Source: Porphyromonadaceae bacterium UBA2720
Lineage (GTDB): Bacteria; Bacteroidota; Bacteroidia; Bacteroidales; Muribaculaceae
Direction of reading: 5' to 3'
NCBI GenBank assembly: GCA_002353885.1
Contig: DEKO01000147.1
Coordinates: 4,530-68,529 of the forward strand
DNA: 64,000 nucleotides
Shown here: positions 1 to 8,051 of the stretch, in pieces
Layout of the letters: each line of letters opens with the position of its first letter
Numbering within the stretch: the first letter of the stretch is position 1
Position numbers and translations under genes: made by a program
The notes under the pieces: generated by a model
Seen by the model: only the letters and a program-made list of their open reading frames with translations
Databases searched by the model: none
What the model was told of the DNA's origin: nothing

Positions 1-116
1 TTATAAAATCAGCACAAATTACGGAAAAAACGTTGAGACTTACAAGTGTTTGCTAAAAAAAGTGTGTTTTTGTGGCCAAAAACTGCCGATTTGGGTTAGT
101 CATCTAAACATCAAAG

Positions 117-175
117 GCACGCACAACTGTGACAGTCGGTGCGTGCTATGATGTTGTGTCTCATTTTTCTGAGAC
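117..175 (-). terminator. Hairpins downstream of secG
   Basis: Two inverted repeats follow the secG stop. One has 8-bp arms (GCACGCAC at 117-124 and GTGCGTGC at 139-146) with a smaller ACTG/CAGT palindrome in its loop. The other has 6-bp arms (158-163 and 170-175) around a T-rich loop. Read on the minus strand they lie just past the gene, as a terminator would, but there is no strong U-run after them. I see no gene in the rest of 1-195. Confidence 0.4.
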
Positions 176-195
176 GTTCTTCCCGTCGGGGATGA

Positions 196-621
196 TTACT
201 TGGCGGGAGCGGCAGGAGCCTGCTGTGCCGGAGCTGTTGAGGCGGGTGCCTGTGCAGCCGGTGCCTTCTGGGCATCTTGTGCAGGAGCTTGAGCAGCAGC
301 CTTCTGGTCACCCTCGGCCTCGGTGCCAAATGCAGGAGCCTGAGTCTCGGTGGTGGGCAGCTTCTTGATTTGCGGTGCGCCTTGCACGATGCTGGGTGCC
401 TGAACAAACGCCGAAGCGATGCTCAGCACGCAGATAAAGATGGCCAGTCCCCAGGTTGCCTTTTCGACGAACTCGGTAGTGCGCTTGACGCCAGCGAACT
501 GGTTGTACCCGCTAACGTTGGCAGCCAGACCTCCGCCCTTGGACTTCTGAATCAGGACAACGCCCACGAGGAGCACAGATGCAATCAAAATCAAGACTGC
601 AAAAATTACATAGAGTGTCAT
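196..621 (-). CDS. secG: Preprotein translocase subunit SecG
   Basis: SecG is the small inner-membrane subunit of the SecYEG channel that helps SecA push proteins through the membrane. The 141-aa product has the family layout: a first membrane helix at about residues 3-24, the conserved cytoplasmic loop with SKGGGLAANV, and a second helix at about 56-75. Unlike short SecG proteins it carries a tail of about 65 residues (77-141) made mostly of Ala, Pro and Gln, as is seen in other Bacteroidales. It is the last gene of a minus-strand group (sigma-54 activator, lptE, TPR-like protein, secG) and starts 4 nt after the preceding stop codon. Confidence 0.93.
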   Translation of the reverse strand: MTLYVIFAVLILIASVLLVGVVLIQKSKGGGLAANVSGYNQFAGVKRTTEFVEKATWGLAIFICVLSIASAFVQAPSIVQGAPQIKKLPTTETQAPAFGTEAEGDQKAAAQAPAQDAQKAPAAQAPASTAPAQQAPAAPAK

Positions 622-625
622 ATCG

Positions 626-1384
626 TTAATTTTGGTTTAAAAGTTTCTGATTTAACACCAATTTCCGTAAAAAGCGAATTTGGTCTGCAAAGTAAATACT
701 TTTTTCTGGATTATCGGCACTAATATGCTCAATAATTTCAAGTGCCTGTGCAAATTTCTTTCCGGCGATGTAGCTCATGGCTAGGCTTTCGGAGAACATG
801 GTGTCATCGTTCTGCACAGGTTTATCAACCTGATCTTGAGCTATTTCGGCAACCTCTTCGGCCTCGACGTGTGGCTGTGAAGGTGCCTGTGCGACCTGTC
901 TTTCTCGCTCCTGACTTTGTGCGATAAAATTGTCGATGAGTTGGTCTTGGTCGCTCATAGGTTGCTTGTGCCTGTTGGCTTTCTCTGCCTTGTCCTGTGC
1001 CGCTAGCACGTCGGCATAGTCGGGCATCGGGTTGAAGATAGCCTGGCTGATGGCCTGTATTTCTTTTTCGCTCGAGTGTCCATACTGGTCAAGGAACTTG
1101 TCGATGGTAGCCTCAGTGTCGGGTGTGTCGGGCTGTGGCTCGCTAGGGTAGAAGTTCTCGAAAGCCTTTGCATCCTCTCCCAGTTGCAGTGCCAGTGCCC
1201 TGCGGTCGGGGCATGCGATGGCCAGTCGCGCCAGCAGGTCTTCGTTTCCGGCGATGCCGTTGCGTTTGAGAAAGATGAGCATCGGCAGTGTTGAGTAAGG
1301 TGCTTCGCTCATGGCCTTGTCAAGCCATTCTCGTGTGACAGGCATCGTGTCGTCGTCGAGTATGTGTTGCAAATCGTCAGTCAT
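626..1384 (-). CDS. TPR-like protein of unknown function between lptE and secG
   Basis: This 252-aa protein has no signal peptide and no membrane helix. Its C-terminus (SLAMSYIAGKKFAQALEII and on) looks like one tetratricopeptide helix pair. Two related segments, TIDKFLDQYG and LIDNFIAQSQ, appear in the middle, separated by a charged Gln/Glu-rich stretch. The reading frame is open upstream to 1615, but that part overlaps lptE and has no protein-like composition, so I choose ATG 1384 (MTDDLQHILDD). Its place between the LPS-transport lipoprotein and secG hints at an envelope role. That is inference only; no enzyme motif is visible. Confidence 0.75.
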   Translation of the reverse strand: MTDDLQHILDDDTMPVTREWLDKAMSEAPYSTLPMLIFLKRNGIAGNEDLLARLAIACPDRRALALQLGEDAKAFENFYPSEPQPDTPDTEATIDKFLDQYGHSSEKEIQAISQAIFNPMPDYADVLAAQDKAEKANRHKQPMSDQDQLIDNFIAQSQERERQVAQAPSQPHVEAEEVAEIAQDQVDKPVQNDDTMFSESLAMSYIAGKKFAQALEIIEHISADNPEKSIYFADQIRFLRKLVLNQKLLNQN

Positions 1385-1409
1385 GTCGGTTGTGAGATGT
1401 CGGTGGTAG

Positions 1410-1934
1410 TTACCAGTTGCCCAGTGTGGCGTTGAAGATGAGGTCAGAGAGGTCTTTTGTGATCTGGTTGCAGAGCTCGTCTTGCACATCGGTAAGCATT
1501 TCGCTGCTCGAGAAGTCTCGATAGGCCGAGAACGTCTGGTCGGTGGACAGTTCTGGCTTGCGGTTGTCGATATACTTGATGCGCACGGTGATGGTGAGCC
1601 TTGTCTGGCTGGCATATGCGTCCTCGCCCACGGCCTGTGGCGAGAGGCTGTAACCCGTGATTTCGCCTTCCATGCGCAGGTCGCTTGCCGCGTTGTCGAC
1701 TACCCGCAGTCGTGTCTGCTGCTCAATCATGTCGATCATGCGGTTCTCAAACAGTTGCTGTAGTGGCGGGTAGACCAGTGCTGCTCGTATTGGGAACTCT
1801 CCGAACGAGATGGAGCGATAGGTGTTGTAGTCGATTGACGCGCCATTGAGTGTGTATCGCGGCAGGCATGCTTGCACCATGGGCATCAGCGCCATGGTGA
1901 TGATCAGTGTGAGTATTTTGAGTGGGCGTGTCAT
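1410..1934 (-). CDS. lptE: LptE-family LPS assembly lipoprotein
   Basis: LptE plugs the LptD barrel in the outer membrane and helps deliver lipopolysaccharide to the surface. The 174-aa product begins with a lipoprotein signal ending in the lipobox MVQAC, with Cys23 as the lipidation site. It continues with the pattern of this family: NGASIDY, the hydrophobic start FGEFPIRAALVYPPL, then alternating beta-strands with a TRLTITVRIKY segment. It overlaps the 3' end of the sigma-54 activator gene by 4 nt, so the two are translationally coupled. This pairing is common in Bacteroidales. Confidence 0.85.
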   Translation of the reverse strand: MTRPLKILTLIITMALMPMVQACLPRYTLNGASIDYNTYRSISFGEFPIRAALVYPPLQQLFENRMIDMIEQQTRLRVVDNAASDLRMEGEITGYSLSPQAVGEDAYASQTRLTITVRIKYIDNRKPELSTDQTFSAYRDFSSSEMLTDVQDELCNQITKDLSDLIFNATLGNW

Positions 1935-3211
1935 CTGTCCAGGTTGTAGAGCTTGATTTTGCGGTAGAGTGTTCTCTCGCTGATTTGCAGCTCTTGTGCT
2001 GTGGCCTTGCGCCGTCCTCCGTTGCGGTTGAGCGACTCGATGATGGCTTCGCGTTCGGTCTCCTCAAGTGTCTTGACGTGCTGTGCCTCGACTTCCATCA
2101 CTTGGTTGTCGCCATTGAGTTCCATCACTTGTTCATATGGCTGGTCGATGGTTTGCGGCTTGTGTGATGTGATGTCCCGTGGCTGTATGAACGACTCGTG
2201 CTCGCGTCCATAGCCCAGTTGCTTGGACTCTCGTCTGAGTTCGGCCATGTTCATCGAGTAGTGTGGCGTGACGGGTGGGGCTGGCGCTCCGCTCATCTGC
2301 TTCTTGATGTCGTCAATCTCGTTTTGCAGCTTGGTGATGATGGCAAACATCATCTCACGGTCACGCGAGTAGTCGACCTGTGCCGGTGCGCCGACAGTTG
2401 CCAGTTCGGCCTTGGGCAGGTAGTCGCTGAGTGTGTCGGCTGTGACTATTGTGCCAGCCTCGAACAGTGCCACCTGCTCGATGATGTTCTTGAGTTGTCG
2501 CACGTTGCCCGGCCAGTGATATCCCAGCAGTCGACGTCGTGCGCTGTCGTCGAGTTCGACCTCCTCGACGTGGTTGTTGTCGACAAAGTCGTGCAAGAAC
2601 TTGCGTGTGAGCAGCAGGATGTCGTTTCCGCGCTCACGCAGTGGTGGCACATCGATTTGCACGGTCGAGAGTCGGTAGTAGAGGTCCTCGCGGAACTTGC
2701 CGTCCTTGATGGCTTGCGGCAGGTCTTTATTGGTGGCAGCCACGACACGAATGTCGGTCTTCTGTACGGTGCTTGATCCGACCTTGATAAACTCGCCGCT
2801 CTCGAGTACGCGCAGCAGTCTAGCCTGTGTGCTGAGGGGCATCTCGGCCACCTCGTCGAGAAAGATGACTCCACCGTTAGCTTCCTCGAAGTATCCCTTG
2901 TGGTCTCGGTCAGCCCCAGTGAACGAACCCTTGACGTGTCCGAATAGCTCGCTGTCGATGGTGCCCTCGGGGATGGCTCCACAGTTGACGGCAATATACT
3001 TCTTGTGCTTGCGTGGGCTGTTCTCGTAGATGATTTTAGGGAAGTGCTCCTTGCCCGATCCGCTCTCGCCGATGACAAGGACCGAGAGGTCGACCTGCGC
3101 CACTCGCAGTGCGCGCTCGATGGCAGCGCGCAGTGCCGGTGCCTGTCCGATGATCGAGAAGCGCTGTTGCACTTGCAGCACCTGTTTATTCATATCATTT
3201 TTTTGTGCCAT
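1931..3211 (-). CDS. Sigma-54-dependent AAA+ transcriptional activator without sensor domain
   Basis: The 426-aa protein is an enhancer-binding protein that uses ATP to open sigma-54 promoters. The AAA+ domain spans about residues 20-250. Walker A is GESGSGKE (48-55), the sigma-54-contacting loop is GSFTGA (95-100, Ser for the usual Ala of GAFTGA), and Walker B is VIFLDE (115-120). A Fis-type helix-turn-helix fills the last 40 residues (ELQISERTLYRKIKLYNL). Only about 18 residues precede the AAA+ core, so there is no receiver, PAS or GAF domain and activity must be controlled another way, as in PspF. It is the first gene of the lptE-secG group. Confidence 0.9.
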   Translation of the reverse strand: MAQKNDMNKQVLQVQQRFSIIGQAPALRAAIERALRVAQVDLSVLVIGESGSGKEHFPKIIYENSPRKHKKYIAVNCGAIPEGTIDSELFGHVKGSFTGADRDHKGYFEEANGGVIFLDEVAEMPLSTQARLLRVLESGEFIKVGSSTVQKTDIRVVAATNKDLPQAIKDGKFREDLYYRLSTVQIDVPPLRERGNDILLLTRKFLHDFVDNNHVEEVELDDSARRRLLGYHWPGNVRQLKNIIEQVALFEAGTIVTADTLSDYLPKAELATVGAPAQVDYSRDREMMFAIITKLQNEIDDIKKQMSGAPAPPVTPHYSMNMAELRRESKQLGYGREHESFIQPRDITSHKPQTIDQPYEQVMELNGDNQVMEVEAQHVKTLEETEREAIIESLNRNGGRRKATAQELQISERTLYRKIKLYNLDR

Positions 3212-3236
3212 ACCTTATTTATATAGTAATTTTAAA

Positions 3237-3292
3237 AGACCGCGCTTTGCGCTGGTAGATCGTTTCGATGGTAGACCGCGCTTTGCGCTGGT
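3237..3292. repeat. Three-module hairpin repeat, solo copy
   Basis: Three modules of 20, 16 and 20 nt stand in tandem (3237-3256, 3257-3272, 3273-3292). Each begins AGAYCG and ends TGGT, and each folds as its own small hairpin (GCGC-TTT-GCGC; ATCG-TTT-CGAT). The same 20-16-20/21 arrangement occurs inverted on the two sides of the four-helix-bundle pseudogene (15116-15151 and 15445-15501), and the flanking TTTTAAA is shared with the right-hand copy. It is therefore a repeat family, here without a gene. Confidence 0.85.
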
Positions 3293-3312
3293 AGTGGATA
3301 GATGTTATTATA

Positions 3313-3354
3313 CATTATGCATTATGAATTATGCATTGTGCATTATGCATTATT
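3313..3354. repeat. Heptamer array, CATTATG x6
   Basis: Six tandem 7-nt units read CATTATG, CATTATG, AATTATG, CATTGTG, CATTATG, CATTATT. The array lies in the gap between the sigma-54 activator and the acyltransferase gene, 11 nt after the acyltransferase stop in its reading direction. It belongs to a class of 7-8-nt arrays seen in many gaps of this window. Confidence 0.85.
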
Positions 3355-3365
3355 AAAATGCATTG

Positions 3366-4199
3366 TCAGTCCCACTGCTTCATGGCATAGGTCTGCTGCT
3401 TAAGGAAAGTGCCTAACTCGTCGGCAGTGGGGTGCTGTGCCAGTGTCTCGGGCAAGATGGGTTGCCCTACCGAGATGCGGAACGTGTCGCCCTTGCGTCT
3501 GAAGACTTCGCTGGGCAGCTTGAGTGTGCGCAGGCGCCAGTCGATCATCCCCAAGATGGTGAATGTGATGCTGTTATGCCCGTGGAAATAGATGGGAATG
3601 ACAGGTACTTTGAGCTTCTGAATGAGGCGGATGACGCTGGGTTGCCACTGTCGGTCCTCGATGTGCAAGTCGTGTGTAAACTTGCTCACAGCCCCTGCTG
3701 GGAAGAATCCCAGCGGGTGGCCCTCACGCACATGAGTCATGGCCTGTGCGATGCCACGCATGCTCACTGCTCGCTTGGCCGGGTCGTCGCTCTGCAGGGC
3801 ATCGACGGCAATGAAGTTGGGCCGCATGGCGCTGATGTAGTTCAGTATCATATTGACCATCACCTTGAAGTCGTCACGGTGCTCGCCGATGAGCTTGATG
3901 AGCATGATGCCGTCCAGTGCACCGAAGGGGTGGTTGCTCACTGTGATGAACGCTCCTTGTGGCAGGTTGTCCAGCACCTCTTGCCCTCGCACCTTGATGG
4001 TGATGTTCAGGTCGTTGAGCAGACCTTGCACAAAGGGCACTCCCGGCGTGTCGCAGTTGTGGTCGTGTATCCAGTTGACCTTGTCGATGGCGAGCATGCG
4101 CGACAAGAAGCTCACCAGCCTCGGCTTGCCGTCAAACCAAGGCACCATCTGTCGTATGTCGTCGTAGTCGAGTACGGTTCGTTTAATCGGTTGAGCCAT
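3366..4199 (-). CDS. Lysophospholipid/aminolipid acyltransferase family protein
   Basis: The product (276 aa from ATG 4199, MAQPIKRTV) belongs to the PlsC-type glycerolipid acyltransferase superfamily. It has the catalytic block NHPFGALDG (H90 and D96, the HX5D pattern) and the later FPAGAVS block (about 166-172) that contacts the acceptor. In Bacteroidales, relatives often called putative hemolysins include enzymes that O-acylate ornithine or glycine lipids; the present acceptor cannot be read from sequence. A start 12 codons upstream (4235) is possible but less likely, because MAQ lies closer to a promoter-like TACCTTTG. It is transcribed away from the dcw cluster. Confidence 0.8.
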   Translation of the reverse strand: MAQPIKRTVLDYDDIRQMVPWFDGKPRLVSFLSRMLAIDKVNWIHDHNCDTPGVPFVQGLLNDLNITIKVRGQEVLDNLPQGAFITVSNHPFGALDGIMLIKLIGEHRDDFKVMVNMILNYISAMRPNFIAVDALQSDDPAKRAVSMRGIAQAMTHVREGHPLGFFPAGAVSKFTHDLHIEDRQWQPSVIRLIQKLKVPVIPIYFHGHNSITFTILGMIDWRLRTLKLPSEVFRRKGDTFRISVGQPILPETLAQHPTADELGTFLKQQTYAMKQWD

Positions 4200-4525
4200 T
4201 GCATTTTTGAGTTGTGGGCTGCAAAGGTACAACATTTTTTTGACATGTGTGACAATTTGTCAGATTTTTTGCTTTTTAGGGCTTTAAATTTCATCATTTT
4301 TTGCTCGAATTGGGGTGGTGAAAGGGCTATAATGTTTGCAGACGCAAACAGGCTGACAAATGACTGAAAGTTACCTGCTTGGGGTGGTGTTGAGAAGGTT
4401 GTTAATAACTTTTTTAGTGAAAAATTTGCAAAATCAAATTTGGGATTCCAAATTATCCAGAAAAAGTTAGTAACTTTACACCCTCAAAACCATATGCAAC
4501 TGATCGAAGCGCAACTTTACCAGTC
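4200..4525. other. Divergent promoter region between acyltransferase and rsmH
   Basis: This A+T-rich gap of 326 nt separates two divergent genes. On the minus strand a perfect -7 box TACCTTTG (CAAAGGTA at 4222-4229) serves the acyltransferase. On the plus strand TAACTTTA at 4471-4478, one base from consensus, is the best candidate for the dcw cluster, giving a leader of about 45 nt. No mraZ gene or remnant, which usually precedes rsmH, can be found here. Confidence 0.55.
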
Positions 4526-5440
4526 ATGAACGACGTTGTTTATCACATACCTGCTCTGCTTGAAGAGTGTCTTAATGGCTTGAATATCAATCCAGATGGC
4601 ACCTATGTTGATGTCACCTTCGGTGGTGGTGGTCACAGCCGTGCCATCGTCGAGCGGCTTTCGCCGCTAGGTCACCTGTATGGCATGGACCAGGACATCG
4701 ACGCTAGTCGCAACCGCATCGACGACCCTCGGTTCACCTTTGTGCTGAGCAACTTTGCCTATCTCAAGAACTTCATGCGCTATTATGGCGTGGCAGGTGT
4801 TGACGGCATCTTGGCCGACCTGGGTGTGTCGTTTCACCACTTCGACGACTCGGAGCGAGGATTCTCGTTCCGCTTCGACGGGCAGCTGGACATGCGCATG
4901 AACCGGTCGGCGTCGCTCGATGCGCGCCAAGTGATCGCCACCTACAGCGAGGAAGAGCTTGCGCGCGTGCTGTATCTCTACGGCGAGCTCAAGCAGAGCC
5001 GTCAGATGGCGCGTGCCATCGTCAAGGCCCGCGCTCAGAGCAGCATCGACACGACCTTGCAGCTGATTGATGTCGTGCAGCCGCACATCCGCCGCAGCCA
5101 GGAGAAGAAAGAGCTGGCCCAGGTGTTCCAGGCACTGCGCATCGAGGTCAACCACGAGGTGGACGTGCTCAAGCGCCTGTTGCAGTCGTCGCTCGATGTG
5201 CTGCGTCCTGGCGGCCGCCTGGTGGTCATCACCTATCACTCGCTCGAAGACCGTCTGGTCAAGAACTTCATGCGCTCGGGCAACATCGAGGGGCAGGTCG
5301 TCAAGGACTTCTATGGCCGCGTGCAGTCGCCACTCGAGCTGGTCAACAACAAGGTCATCACGCCCAGCGAGGCCGAGGTCGAGCGCAACCCCCGCTCACG
5401 CAGCGCCAAGCTGCGCATCGCGCAAAAAACATGTGATTGA
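4526..5440 (+). CDS. rsmH: 16S rRNA (cytosine-1402 N4) methyltransferase
   Basis: RsmH (MraW) transfers a methyl group from S-adenosylmethionine to N4 of C1402 in the decoding centre of 16S rRNA. The 304-aa product has the family start VVYHIPALLEECL, the SAM-binding GGGGHS loop (residues 33-38), the segment GILADLGVS, and the closing signature ITYHSLEDRLVKNF. Length is normal. It is the first gene of the dcw cluster here, since the usual upstream mraZ is missing, and is followed 48 nt later by ftsL. Confidence 0.96.
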   Translation: MNDVVYHIPALLEECLNGLNINPDGTYVDVTFGGGGHSRAIVERLSPLGHLYGMDQDIDASRNRIDDPRFTFVLSNFAYLKNFMRYYGVAGVDGILADLGVSFHHFDDSERGFSFRFDGQLDMRMNRSASLDARQVIATYSEEELARVLYLYGELKQSRQMARAIVKARAQSSIDTTLQLIDVVQPHIRRSQEKKELAQVFQALRIEVNHEVDVLKRLLQSSLDVLRPGGRLVVITYHSLEDRLVKNFMRSGNIEGQVVKDFYGRVQSPLELVNNKVITPSEAEVERNPRSRSAKLRIAQKTCD

Positions 5441-5488
5441 GTTTTGCTATTTTAGGCTCTATCAGACACAAAATCAAGTAACTATAAC

Positions 5489-5896
5489 ATGAACGAAGAC
5501 GAGAATAGAAATATTGAGGCCGAGGAACAGAGCGGCGAACAGACGCAGAAGCAGCGGCGCAAGCGTCGCAGCGGCAAGGCCCAGAAGGCCGTGCGAGGCG
5601 TGGTGCAGGGACGCTCGTTCCTGTCGTGGGACTTCTTTAAACGCAACGCAGTCTACATTGTGGCTGCCACCATCATGATGCTGATGTACATCAGCAACAA
5701 GTATGTGTGCCAGAACTACATGCGCGATGTGATGAATCTCAAGGTCGAGCTCGAGAATGCCAAGACCGACTGCGTCAATGCCAGTGCAAAGTATAATTCC
5801 ATGATACGCGAGAGCCAGATGACGGCATTTGTCGACACGATGCACATCGACCTGAGCGCACCCGAACAACCCCCCTATCAATTGAGTGAGAAATGA
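5489..5896 (+). CDS. ftsL: FtsL-like cell division protein
   Basis: This 135-aa single-pass protein lies where ftsL stands in Bacteroidales dcw clusters, between rsmH and the FtsI transpeptidase. A strongly basic cytoplasmic N-terminus (QKQRRKRRSGKAQK) precedes one membrane helix (about 52-70, YIVAATIMMLMYISNKYV). A heptad-like periplasmic stretch (VMNLKVELENAKTD) follows, matching the FtsL coiled coil that pairs with FtsB. Sequence conservation in this family is low, so the name rests on topology and position. Its stop overlaps the start of ftsI by 4 nt. Confidence 0.75.
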   Translation: MNEDENRNIEAEEQSGEQTQKQRRKRRSGKAQKAVRGVVQGRSFLSWDFFKRNAVYIVAATIMMLMYISNKYVCQNYMRDVMNLKVELENAKTDCVNASAKYNSMIRESQMTAFVDTMHIDLSAPEQPPYQLSEK

Positions 5897-8001
5897 AAGA
5901 GACCAACAAAAAACACATCTTGCTGCGCTACTCGCTGGTCGTGGGACTGGTGCTGGCGTTCTCTGTGGCCATCGTTTGGGACATGTTCAAGACGGCCGTG
6001 GTGTATGGTGCCGAGTGGAACAGCAAGGCCGACAGTGTGCTGACCAAGGAGACTCCCATCGAGCCTGAGCGTGGCAAACTGCTGGCCGACAACGGCACTG
6101 TGCTTGCGGCCAACCTGCAATATTACATTGCTCGCATCGACTGGCTTGCAGCCGGCATGAAGAAGGACTCGCTGGACAAGTATCTGCCGGCCTTGTGCGA
6201 CAGCCTGGCCGTGCTCGAGCCGTCGAAGGACGCCCAGCAGTGGCGCGCCGAGCTGCTCGAGTCGTATGAGCGCATCACCACCGACAAGAAAAAGAAGAAC
6301 CACAGCTACCGCCTGATTCGCCGCATGCTCACCCACGGCGAGTGGCAGCGGCTGAAGGAATTCCCCTTCTTCAAGCAATATGGGTTGAAGAAAGGCATCC
6401 TCTACAGCGAGCGTCAGGTGCGCCGTAGCCGCCCCTACGGCTCAATGGCCTCGCGCAGCATCGGCAATGTGGGCCAGGACTCGACCAGTTCGTGCATCCG
6501 CGGGCGTTCGGGTCTGGAGATGGCGCTCGACTCGCTGCTCTATGGCGAGCCGGGTGTGGCCACACGCATCCAGCTGACCAACAACATTGTCAACCACGAG
6601 AGTAAGCCCGCCGTTCCGGGCTATGACATCACCACCACCATCAATGTGGCGCTGCAAGACATCGTGGAGAATGAGCTCTACAGCATGCTTCACGAGACCG
6701 ATGCCCGCTGGGGCACATGTGTGCTGATGGAGGTTGCCACAGGCGAGATCAAGGCCATCAGCAACCTGGAGTGGAACGACAAGGCCGGCGACTATGTCGA
6801 GGGCCGCAACAATGCCGTGCTGGGCTATGAGCCCGGCTCGGTGATGAAACCCATCTCGATGATGATAGCCATCGAGGAGGGAGTGGTGGGCAACATCGAT
6901 GCGCCCATCCCGACGGGCACGACGTGGCTCTATGAGGGCCGCGCCATCAATGACCCTCATGGCGGCGCCCAGCTCACCCCGCGCCAGATCATCGAGACGT
7001 CGTCTAACGTGGGCATGTCACGCCTGATTGTCAAGCGCTATGGCAACGACCCTGGCGGGTTCTACGACAAGCTCAAGAGCATGGGCTTCTTCGAGCCATT
7101 CCACTCGGGCATCGGTGGCGAGCAGGCGCCCATCATCCACCGCCTGGGCAAGACGCGTGCCGACAAGGTGGCGCTCACACGAATGGCCTTTGGCTACTCG
7201 ACGCTCATCCCGCCGCTGAGTGTGCTGGCCATGTACAATGCCATCGCTAACGACGGCAAGTATGTGCGTCCTCACCTGGTGAAGAAGCTCTCGCGCGAGG
7301 GCGAGCCCGACAGCATCGTGCCGGTGACCTATATCCGGCAGCATGTGTGCAGTCCCGAGACTGCCCAGAAACTGCGAATCATGATGCGCGACGTGGTGTG
7401 GGGCAATCGAGGCACCGCGCGCAAGTGGCTGCAGGACGACCATGTGGCCATCGCGGGCAAGACTGGCACGGCCTACACCATCAACAGCGATGGCCACTAT
7501 GGCACGCAGAAGCGTCTGGCATTCTGCGGCTTCTTCCCCTACGAAAATCCCAAATACTCATGCGTTGTGCTGATGCTGGGTGCCAACCGCGGCGCTGGTG
7601 CCAGCAGCGGCATGGTGCTCAAGAATGTGGCGCTCAAGATGTATGCCCGCGGATTGCTAGGCGATGCGCCCAACTATGCCGTGACGGTCGACAAGGATGG
7701 CAAAGCCGTGCCCAAGTCGCCGACTCCGGCCAAACTCTTTGCCAGCACCAACCCTCGTCAGGCGTCCAACCTGCAGAAGGGTCTTAGCATCCCCAATGCC
7801 AAGGTATTCCAGAAGCCCGACAACGGCAAGGGTGGTGTGCCCAATGTGCGTGGTCTGTCGGTGCGCGACGCCATCCGCCGTCTGGAGGATGCCGGTCTGT
7901 GTGTGCGCTTCAGCGGCAACGGCTATGTCGTGGGTCAGAGCCTGACGGCGGGCAGCAAGTTTGACCGCGGGCAAGTGATACACTTGACGCTGAGGAATTA
8001 G
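5893..8001 (+). CDS. ftsI: Division transpeptidase FtsI (PBP3-like) with PASTA domain
   Basis: This class B penicillin-binding protein cross-links septal peptidoglycan. The 702-aa product has a membrane anchor at about 12-32, a dimerization domain starting with the conserved EPERGKLLADNG (57-68), and a transpeptidase domain. The active-site motifs are SVMK (316-319, nucleophile S316), SSN (370-372) and KTGT (523-526). The last 55 residues (from about 648, VPNVRGLSVRDAIRRLEDAG) form a PASTA domain, normal for Bacteroidota FtsI though rare in Proteobacteria. It is translationally coupled to ftsL. Confidence 0.95.
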   Translation: MKETNKKHILLRYSLVVGLVLAFSVAIVWDMFKTAVVYGAEWNSKADSVLTKETPIEPERGKLLADNGTVLAANLQYYIARIDWLAAGMKKDSLDKYLPALCDSLAVLEPSKDAQQWRAELLESYERITTDKKKKNHSYRLIRRMLTHGEWQRLKEFPFFKQYGLKKGILYSERQVRRSRPYGSMASRSIGNVGQDSTSSCIRGRSGLEMALDSLLYGEPGVATRIQLTNNIVNHESKPAVPGYDITTTINVALQDIVENELYSMLHETDARWGTCVLMEVATGEIKAISNLEWNDKAGDYVEGRNNAVLGYEPGSVMKPISMMIAIEEGVVGNIDAPIPTGTTWLYEGRAINDPHGGAQLTPRQIIETSSNVGMSRLIVKRYGNDPGGFYDKLKSMGFFEPFHSGIGGEQAPIIHRLGKTRADKVALTRMAFGYSTLIPPLSVLAMYNAIANDGKYVRPHLVKKLSREGEPDSIVPVTYIRQHVCSPETAQKLRIMMRDVVWGNRGTARKWLQDDHVAIAGKTGTAYTINSDGHYGTQKRLAFCGFFPYENPKYSCVVLMLGANRGAGASSGMVLKNVALKMYARGLLGDAPNYAVTVDKDGKAVPKSPTPAKLFASTNPRQASNLQKGLSIPNAKVFQKPDNGKGGVPNVRGLSVRDAIRRLEDAGLCVRFSGNGYVVGQSLTAGSKFDRGQVIHLTLRN

Positions 8002-8035
8002 TTTATAGTTTATAGTGTATAGTTTATAGTTAAAT
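8001..8035. repeat. Heptamer array, GTTTATA x5, in the murE leader
   Basis: Units GTTTATA, GTTTATA, GTGTATA, GTTTATA, GTTAAAT run in tandem from the last base of the ftsI stop codon to 17 nt before the murE ATG. The unit is 7 nt, as in other leaders in this window, but the sequence differs from theirs. Confidence 0.85.
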
Positions 8036-8051
8036 GTCCAAAAATTTAATC

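Noticed and set aside
1385..1615. N-terminal extension of the TPR-like protein frame
   Set aside because: It overlaps lptE in another frame, is Ser/Thr/Pro-rich without protein character, and a good ATG exists at 1384.
3313..3354. CRISPR array
   Set aside because: Units of 7-8 nt stand head to tail with no spacers, and no cas gene is present anywhere in the window.
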